A stretch of 64,000 nt of DNA, from positions 111,740,697-111,804,696 of the forward strand of contig NC_089220.1 in NCBI RefSeq assembly GCF_963924675.1, written 5' to 3'. Position 1 is the first letter of the stretch. Every line of letters begins with the position of its first letter. A program made the position numbers and the translations under genes. The DNA comes from Phocoena phocoena (Eukaryota; Chordata; Mammalia; Artiodactyla; Phocoenidae). Positions 57,600 through 64,000 of this stretch are shown here, one piece after another. The notes below the pieces were generated by a model. It saw nothing but the letters and a program-made list of their open reading frames with translations. It was not told where the DNA came from and searched no databases.

Positions 57600-58160
57600 T
57601 CTTCTGAGCGTTTGCGTCCCTCCCCCGTGTCCCTCAGTTCCTTTAAAAATATGTATATATCCTTAGATGGGGACGGCAGAGTTGGCGATTTCTTAAGGGA
57701 TGTTTACGTTTGTGCTTCCCGCCTCCTCCGGCCAACATGTACGATAGGAGACTGTACTGAGCCAGACAGGGTGCGGGTGAGGGGCGGCCCTCTGCCGGGC
57801 GTGGGGTGGGGGCCGGGCGCCGTCTGGGCCCTGCTGAAGTGGGTGCCCAGCCACGGGGAGTTCTGGGCTTTTGTCTTGTCTCCCGCAGGTCACAGCCCAG
57901 CGGGGTATCCTCGGCTCCCCCAGCACTCCTCGAGATGAGCACTGGGGAGAGAGGGTAGGCAGAGGCAGGGATCTAGAGCGACCTCTATAACCCTTGACGA
58001 TTTGAACAGAATGGGCTTCTTCTTGCCTTGGCTTGCGAGGAGGGCTCAGCTGTGTGTGGGAAAGGGGATGAAAGATGGTCCTAACCACGCAGAAGCAGAG
58101 AGGACAGGTGGGGGAGGTCAGAGCATCAGAGAAGAGCTAACAGCACTCACGTGGACACTT
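57600..58160. other. Sequence downstream of the CpG island, probably intron
   Basis: The region shows no repeat I can name and no coding exon. CpG density falls gradually to about 57900. If the island is the PAQR5 promoter, this begins its first intron. Confidence 0.4.
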
Positions 58161-58164
58161 CCTT

Positions 58165-58310
58165 GATTTCATCCACACCCCCTCCCTAATTAACCGGTGA
58201 GGTAGTAGGTCTTAATCCATTGTCAGATGAGCAAAAAAGGAGGCTCCAAGAGGTTAAGTAACTTGCTGGAGAAAAGTGGTGGACCTGGACCACAAACCAC
58301 AGTCAGATGG
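58165..58310 (-). mobile_element. MIR SINE fragment, antisense
   Basis: CCCTCCCTAATTAACCGGTG, AGGTAGTAGGTCTTAATCC, CAGATGAGCAAAAAAGGAGG and AAGAGGTTAAGTAACTTGCT follow reverse-complement MIR. Confidence 0.7.
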
Positions 58311-58489
58311 TTGGCTCTTCATTTTTCTGGGCCCCTGATCAGCAGGGGTTCATTTCTTCTCCCCCTCCCTTGAGTTTCTTCCCCGAAAGGGGTAGGCCCA
58401 GAGATTGCACCTCCAAGAGGAAATAAAATCTGGTCAGGAAGCTCCTCCAAGAGAGGGCCGACTCCTTGCTAAGCCAGGAGGTCTGCAGG

Positions 58490-58575
58490 AGGCGAGGACC
58501 TATTTTGTTCACGGCTGTAACCATAGTACCTGGCACTCTCGGAAGGTACCCCACAAGAATGGAATGAATTAACCT
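58490..58575 (+). mobile_element. L2 3' end fragment
   Basis: ACCTATTTTGTTCACGGCTG, TAACCATAGTACCTGGCACT and AGAATGGAATGAATT follow the L2 3' end. Confidence 0.55.
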
Positions 58576-58994
58576 GAAACAGCAGAGCCTCTTTTCCAGC
58601 TGATGGATCTTTGCCCTTGGTGAACAGAAAGGGCATTCGGAAAAGTCAGACCAGAAATGTGCCCAATGCCATCACTGCGGGTCCTTGAAATCCTTACCCC
58701 ACTTGGTTCTTTTAAGCCAGTGAGCACATCCATAATCCCGTGTGCCTTTCCAGACAGCCAGGCTTTCACCTTACCCCCAATCTACTTCTTGTCAGGCTAG
58801 GAGAAGCAGCAGGAAGTGGGTTCCATGCCCAACTTGGCCCTGCTCTAGGTTGAAGGCAGAGGACCCTTGGCCCGTCTATACCAAAGTCTTACCCATCTCT
58901 CCAAGAAATCTTATTTGGAAACTCTAGTCTTCATTGCCTCTTCCCTGATCCTTCCATGGGGCAACCATGGATTCAGGGAAGAGGACTTGCTTTT

Positions 58995-59100
58995 CTGAGC
59001 CTCAATTGCCTCATCTGTAAAATGGGGACAATAGAATCTGCATGGCTTTACATGAGAGTGTGTGGTCCAAAGCGCTCTGCAAGCTGCAAAGCAGACTGTG
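58995..59100 (+). mobile_element. MIR SINE fragment
   Basis: GAGCCTCAATTGCCTCATCT followed by GTAAAATGGGGACAATAGAA is the MIR core. The 3' part is diverged. Confidence 0.6.
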
Positions 59101-59147
59101 AGAGACGATTTTTCTTTCCTCACATGTTTGTTAGCCTGACCTCCCCA

Positions 59148-59250
59148 GGTGGGCTGTAAATTCCTTCTGGGAAGGGATCACACATCTTGGTATCCCTCTG
59201 AGAGCTCTCCTCATTGTGAGCACACAGTAGGTTCACAGGAATGGAAGAGG
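59148..59250 (+). mobile_element. L2 3' end fragment
   Basis: GGGCTGTAAATTCCTTCTGG, GAAGGGATCACACATCTTGG and GAGCACACAGTAGGTTCACA follow the L2 3' end. It joins the MIR remnant upstream with little gap. Confidence 0.5.
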
Positions 59251-59834
59251 AATTGCTAAAATTGGTGAAAAATCCACCCCTGCCCCCATGTAAGGAGAGG
59301 GGATACTCTACAATACAGGGGAGGGTATAGGAGGGATGGGAGGGGTCTGAGATCCAAGACCAGGAACGAATGGGAAGGCAGGGCGTAGCGGACTTTCCAT
59401 GGCAGTGCCCTGAAGACTTTTGAGGCTGTGCCAGGAACCTTATAACCTTGGACTCCTTAGCAGATGTGGTGTCTGCTTTGGCCTGAGGACAGGCCAGGAC
59501 ACCCAGAGTTGACCAGTTCTGCTCCTTGGGGGAGACCACTGAGAACATAGCTGGGATTCAAGCCCCTGCACATCCCCACTCCCATCCCCCCCCCCACACA
59601 CACCACCTGTTCCTCCCCAGGGGTTTGTGCACACGTAGGGCCCACCCAGCTTCCTACTGCCTGTTCCTGGCTCTTAACAAGAACCCAGTGGAGTAAGACC
59701 TTTAGACACAGAATATCTCAGCTGGAATAAGCCTTAGAGGTCATATCTCTACACCCCTTCCCTGCTTTACTTTCCATAGCACATATCACCATCTAACATC
59801 CCGTATATTAAGAATATTGAAGAATCTTGTTTCT

Positions 59835-59975
59835 TGGCTGTCTCCCCTGTTAGAGTATCAGCTCCATGAGGGCGGGGCTTTCGGTCTGTTTTATTCTGAT
59901 CTATTCCCAGGAGTCAGAGCGGTGCCTGGTGTGCAGCGGGTGCTTAGTTAATATGCGTTGAGTAAATGAATACAT
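59835..59975 (+). mobile_element. L2 3' end fragment
   Basis: GAGTATCAGCTCCATGAGGG, CGGGGCTTTCGGTCTGTTTT, GTGCCTGGTGTGCAGCGGGT and GCTTAGTTAATATGCGTTGA, with AATGAATAC at the end, follow the L2 3' end closely. Confidence 0.75.
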
Positions 59976-60979
59976 CCAGGCCACGCTTCCTCATTGTACG
60001 GTTGGGGAGACTGAGGCCCAGAGACAGGAGTGACCTCTTGAAGACAGAGCTGGAGCTTTTCTTGATTGGACTTGAGTTAATTCTACGCTGGGTCTCTGTC
60101 CCCTGCACCAGGTTGCTAGGCGTGCTTAGGAGCTGCCTTGGAAAGAACCTTCAGACCAGGTGCCTCCAGTTACTCAGAGGGGCAGCTCCTAGCTGAACAG
60201 ATCACCATCCACATAGAGTGATTTGAGAGAGCAAAGGGGGGAGCGCTCCCGGTTAGACCCCATCCCCAAAAGAAACCTCCTAATGCTGCTTTCCAAAGGT
60301 GGGTGGTGCCTCTATTAGTGGTGAAAACAGTGCCGTCTCGAGGCAGCCTTCTCAGATTCCCCAGGGCACTGGACGACCCAGGCGGACAAGCCAAGTCCCT
60401 GGCAGCCCTGGGGAAAGAGGTGGAGCTTCAGATCTGCTGGGTCAAGGATAACAAACCAGTCTGAGAAGATGCAACCAGATGTGTGGGCCAGGAAGAGCGA
60501 GGACACTATTCTGACCAAGGCGTGGGAGAAGGTGGGGGGCTCTTAGGCCTCACTTAGGAATCTGATGAGTGGTTTTCTGGAGGCCCCAAGAACTTGAAAT
60601 TCTGAGGCACTGTGTCAGGACAAGCAGGATGGAGAAGCTTGCGTGTGTGTATGGGCGGGGGGATAGAGTAGAAGCTGGAACTATCTATGGGATAGAAAAT
60701 ATGGGAGACACATCCACAAACACCAAGCAACTTCAGTCTCCCTCCCCACCCCATCATTCTGCTGGCCAGTGTTGTTTCTGTAAAGGACTTTTGTCTGTGT
60801 TCTAAGGGAGAACTCTAGGCCGTGTGGAATCGATTGGAGGAAAAGATACCTATGGCAAGAAGACCTCCCAAAGAGGTTATTGCAGGAACAAAGACAGGAG
60901 ATGGGGTCCCTGGAGGTGTATTTCCTCCTGACACTCACTGGGAATGTAGACCCTTCCTAGCTGCTTGGAGGAGCAGGGG
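59976..60979. other. Stretch without a supported gene
   Basis: After a short MIR-like piece (about 59985-60045, GGTTGGGGAGACTGAGGCCC) no element or exon is recognisable. Short open frames of 60-85 codons lack domains. Confidence 0.45.
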
Positions 60980-60989
60980 TACATTTTAA

Positions 60990-61275
60990 AAAAAATTTAT
61001 GTATGTATGTATGGCTGCGTTGGGTCTTCGTTGCTGCGTGCGGGCTTTCTCTAGTTGCGGCGAGCGGGGGCTACTCTTTGTTGCCGTGTGCAGACTTCTC
61101 AGCGCGGTGGCTTGTCTTGTTGTGGAGCACGGGCTCTAGAGCGCAGGCTCAGTAGTTGTGGCGCACAGGCTTAGTTGCTCCGCGGCATATGGGATCTTCC
61201 CAGACCAGGGCTCAAACCCGTGTCCCCTGCATTGGCAGGCAAATTCTTAACCACTGCACCACCAGGGAAGTCCCC
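60990..61275 (-). mobile_element. CHR-type SINE, long form, antisense
   Basis: The tail side is (ATGT)n (TTATGTATGTATGTATGGC). The body runs from GGCTGCGTTGGGTCTTCG to CACCAGGGAAGTCCCC. The flanks GGTACATTTTAA and GTTACATTTTTA suggest a decayed duplication. Confidence 0.92.
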
Positions 61276-61289
61276 TGAGTTACATTTTT

Positions 61290-61540
61290 AATAATAGTAA
61301 TAAGCATGCAATAAATGCTAGTCGGATGCCAGGCACTGTTCTAAGCACTTTACTTGTACTAGGTAGTCCTTACCACAGCCATGAGGTTGAAGCCATATCA
61401 TCTCCATTTTACAGATGAGGAAACTGAGCTTCAGAAAGGTGGCGTAACTTTGCCCACAATGACACTTGCAGGGAAAGGGGCACCAGAATTAGTCGGGCTC
61501 CAGACCCTGCAGCCTTAGCCTCCATGCTGTGCTACCTCAG
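61290..61540 (-). mobile_element. MIR SINE, antisense, nearly full length
   Basis: AATAAATGCTAGTCGGATGC, CAGGCACTGTTCTAAGCACT, GTCCTTACCACAGCCATGAG, CATTTTACAGATGAGGAAAC and CCTCCATGCTGTGCTACCTC follow reverse-complement MIR from 3' to 5'. It is among the best preserved MIRs in the window. Confidence 0.85.
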
Positions 61541-61895
61541 TCAGCCAAGTAGGCCACACAGACAGGACAAAGAGCCTGGAGGCCAGGGTGGTCGACACAC
61601 ACGTGGAGACAGGGGAAGCAGCTCCTGTGTAGGCCCCCACATTACATCCATAGGGAACTTTGGCGTTTTCCCTGCTATTGACCCCCAAATCTTTTCCCAT
61701 TGGTATTGTGGTTTGCCAGATTAAGAGCTGAAATGGATGTTGGAAGAGAGACTCCAGAAGTTGGGCTTTGAAGGATGTGTAGGAGTTTTTACCAGCGTGT
61801 TGGGAAAACTGGGGAGGAAGGGGGGCAGGGCAGGTGGAGGGAACAATGATAATGCTTTGCCTGAAGAAATGAGTCCATAATAGTGACTCGTCCTG

Positions 61896-62232
61896 GGCTT
61901 CCCTGGTGGCGCAGTGGTTAAGAATCCACCTGCCAATGCAGGGGACACGGGTTCTATCTCTGGTCCGGGAAGATCCCACATGCCGCGGAGCAACCCAGCC
62001 TGTGCGCCACAACTACTGAGCCTGAGCTCTAGAGCCTGCGAGCCACAACTACTGAGCCTGCGTGCCACATCTATTGAAGGCTGCGTGCCTAGAGCCCGTG
62101 CTCCGCAACAAGAGAAGCCGCCGCAATGAGAAGCCCGCGCACCACAATGAGGAGTGACCCCCGCTCGCCACAACTAGAGAAAGCCCGCACGCAGCAACGA
62201 AGACCCAACCCAGCCAAAAAAAGAAAAAAAAA
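61896..62232 (+). mobile_element. CHR-type SINE, long form, with perfect target duplication
   Basis: AGTGACTCGTCCTG flanks it at 61882-61895 and 62233-62246. It starts GGCTTCCCTGGTGGCGCAGT and contains several ACAACTACTGAGCCTG modules. It ends CCCAACCCAGCCAAAAAAAG. The box B region is altered to GGTTCTATCTCTGG, which would weaken transcription of this copy. Confidence 0.95.
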
Positions 62233-62249
62233 AGTGACTCGTCCTGTGT

Positions 62250-63080
62250 CTGAGGCCACTGTAGCTCTCCTCCCCCCATCCTTGTCCCCCAGCCACTCCT
62301 TATAGGCTCCCTTCCTGTGAAGAGGGGAGACCCTGACATGAGACATAGCTTATGCATTCCTGTCCCTTGCCTCCTTTATTACCACCGTCACTACAAGTCT
62401 GGTGGCTTTCAGCGACAGTAGAGGGAAAAGTACGCCTGTTGTGACATGACGTGAATCAGTCCTTCATAAATAATGGGGTTGCATTGTCAGTGCTAATGCC
62501 TGGACCTGTGCCCTAGTGCTGGTCCACGGTGGGAGACATAGTGTTGGCTCCTGGGGGAACAGGACAAGGGTGACTCTAGGTGTTATCCTGAAGTTGAGCA
62601 GGATGGCAGCAAGGTGCCAACAGGTGTGAGAGATACAGTCTTTTTGGCAGCTAGGGAAAAAGACAGTGTTCCCCCAAAGCAGTGATCCTAGGTGTGATTT
62701 CTGCCCATGCTCTGTCCTCTCACCCAGGGTTTATCTTACAGAGTTGTCCTTTCTTCCATCCTTGACACAAGGCTAGGACCACCCCCAGAGAGCTCTGTGG
62801 GGAACTTGCGTGATGAATTTTGCCTAAGCCTCAAATGGGCATCTTGCCGGGATACACTGTAGCCCCTTAAGACATTCTTCCTCTTTGATTATGTGGGAGC
62901 CCTGTGGTCAGGATGACTTTGGTGGGATGCATTTGGAGCCGGCCAGAGGCACAGAGCCCAGCCATCACGGGTGTCTAGATCCCAGGGGCCTGAATTCGGC
63001 TACTCAGCCAGCTTGCCACTGGTCTTTGAGTCGGTCACTGGAGTCTGGGGAGCTGAAGGCCTGGTGTGGCAGGTGGGGAG
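62250..63080. other. Stretch without a supported gene
   Basis: The sequence is moderately G+C-rich and appears unique, with no open frame or RNA gene that I can support. It is inferred to be intronic if PAQR5 starts at the CpG island. Confidence 0.4.
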
Positions 63081-63095
63081 CCCTGGATTCTAATT

Positions 63096-63243
63096 TTTTT
63101 TTTATATATATACTTTTTTTTTTTTTTTTTTTTTTGTCGGTGCTGCGTGGCATTCGGGATCTTAGTTCCCCCACCAGGGATTGAACACCGGCCCCCTGCA
63201 GCAGAAGCTCAGAGTCTTAACCACTGGACCTCCAGGGAAGTCC
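63096..63243 (-). mobile_element. Short CHR-type SINE of the GGACTTCCCTGG subfamily, antisense
   Basis: CCCTGGATTCTAATT flanks it exactly at 63081-63095 and 63244-63258. The tail side is T-rich, broken by ATATATATAC. The body is short, from GTCGGTGCTGCGTGGCATTC to CCTCCAGGGAAGTCC. Confidence 0.95.
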
Positions 63244-63372
63244 CCCTGGATTCTAATTCTGACACGATCTAACTCACAGTATGACTTTGGCCCTGTCCCT
63301 TCCTGGGCCCCAGTTTTCTCATCTGTCGAAGAGACAGCTTGGCTGAGATCAGGACCAGATACTTCTTTGCTG

Positions 63373-63534
63373 CAGGGCTGTCCTGTGTTTTGTAGGACGT
63401 TCGGCAGCAGCCCTGGCCTCTACCCACTAGATGCCAGTAACACCACCTCTCACTTCTCTCCTGGCAAACAGCAGTGTCTCCAGACATTGCCAAACGACCG
63501 CGGTGGGCAGAATCGTCTCTGGTTGAGAACCACG
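63373..63534 (-). mobile_element. MER20 hAT element, antisense
   Basis: CAGGGCTGTCCTGTGTTTTG, TAGGACGTTCGGCAGCAGCC, CTGGCCTCTACCCACTAGAT, GTGTCTCCAGACATTGCCAA and CTCTGGTTGAGAACCACGG are the reverse complement of MER20, matching the sense copy at 41144-41345. The far (3') end of the element is missing. Confidence 0.85.
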
Positions 63535-63539
63535 GGGTT

Positions 63540-64000
63540 AGATGACCTCTGAAGACCCTCCCACTGATTACCCCCAGGACCAGGAAGACACTTTTCTCTT
63601 TCAGCCCCTGTTTTGGAGATGCTGACTGTGTGAGAACCAAGGAGCCTGTGCATGGGGTCTCCAAGGGCTTACAGGGTAGGATGTGAGCTATGAGAACAGG
63701 AAAGGCTCTGGGCCCACTGCGCCTCTTGCTGAGAGCCAAGGCCAAGGTCTCTTTGCCTCCCAGGCCTTGGGTTACATAAGAAGGTAGGGGGCGGGGGAAG
63801 CAGGCCTGTGGTTGGCCCAGGCGCTAAGGTCAGCAGCCTTCCAGCCAGTGACTAATCATCTCTACATGCCCTAAGGACTTAGCTGCTCCGTGGTCCCCTC
63901 TCCCACTGCCCTGGGAGGGGACACAGGAAGTGAATCAGCCCACCCACGGTGCAGAGGAAGGGGAAGGTGGAGCACAGCAGTGTTAGACCCAAGGGCCACA
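63540..64000. other. Window end without a supported feature
   Basis: The sequence is G+C-rich and appears unique. Open frames on the minus strand here run through MER20 or chance sequence. I see no exon with convincing splice sites. Confidence 0.4.

Noticed and set aside
56524..57607. Overlapping 160-190-codon frames on both strands in the CpG island
   Set aside because: High G+C depletes stop codons, so long frames arise by chance in all frames. None resembles a known protein or PAQR5.
1..64000. A CRISPR array, bacterial operon, phage or other novel gene system
   Set aside because: The repeats are dispersed retroelements and microsatellites, not regularly spaced units. The gene structure is that of a spliced vertebrate gene.

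Overview
This is mammalian nuclear DNA, most probably from a cetacean (whale or dolphin). The main evidence is more than twenty tRNA-derived SINE copies of the CHR type, with the RNA polymerase III box A and box B and a start resembling GGGCTTCCCTGGTGGCGCAG. Many still have near-perfect target-site duplications. I see no Alu, B1 or Bov-tA copies. Older L1, MIR, L2, MER5/MER20 and MLT1-type fragments make up the rest of the repeat load, as in any eutherian genome. Nothing looks bacterial or viral in origin, apart from old LTR fragments.

One protein-coding gene can be proved from the sequence: GLCE, heparan sulfate D-glucuronyl C5-epimerase, on the + strand. Its whole reading frame lies in three coding exons (18800-19382, 23189-23434, 29501-30525). 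Joined at GT/AG junctions these give 618 codons (617 residues and a stop), the usual length of the mammalian enzyme, with the three catalytic tyrosines at the expected numbers 500, 560 and 578. Bases 1-18786 are the intron before the first coding exon; the non-coding first exon(s) lie off the left edge. The 3' UTR runs from 30526 to about 33500 and ends with two AATAAA signals.

Bases 33500 to about 57000 are intergenic. They are full of repeats and become markedly richer in G+C after about 46 kb. At about 57040-57560 there is an isolated CpG island with GC boxes, no TATA box and a possible splice donor (exon end at 57311). In human chromosome 15q23 the next gene downstream of GLCE, on the same strand, is PAQR5 (membrane progestin receptor gamma), so this island is the best candidate for its promoter and non-coding first exon. 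The remaining 6.4 kb would then be PAQR5 intron 1. No PAQR5 coding exon is present, so this is inference.

Retroelement history is the most informative extra content. It includes an L1 with an inverted 5' segment, a SINE that appears to carry extra 3' flanking sequence, an old L1 split by two SINEs of different ages, a 59-bp L1 stub, and a recent 74-bp tandem duplication. I found no gene cluster or novel system. The long open frames outside GLCE are explained by SINE and L1 sequence, or by GC-rich chance frames.
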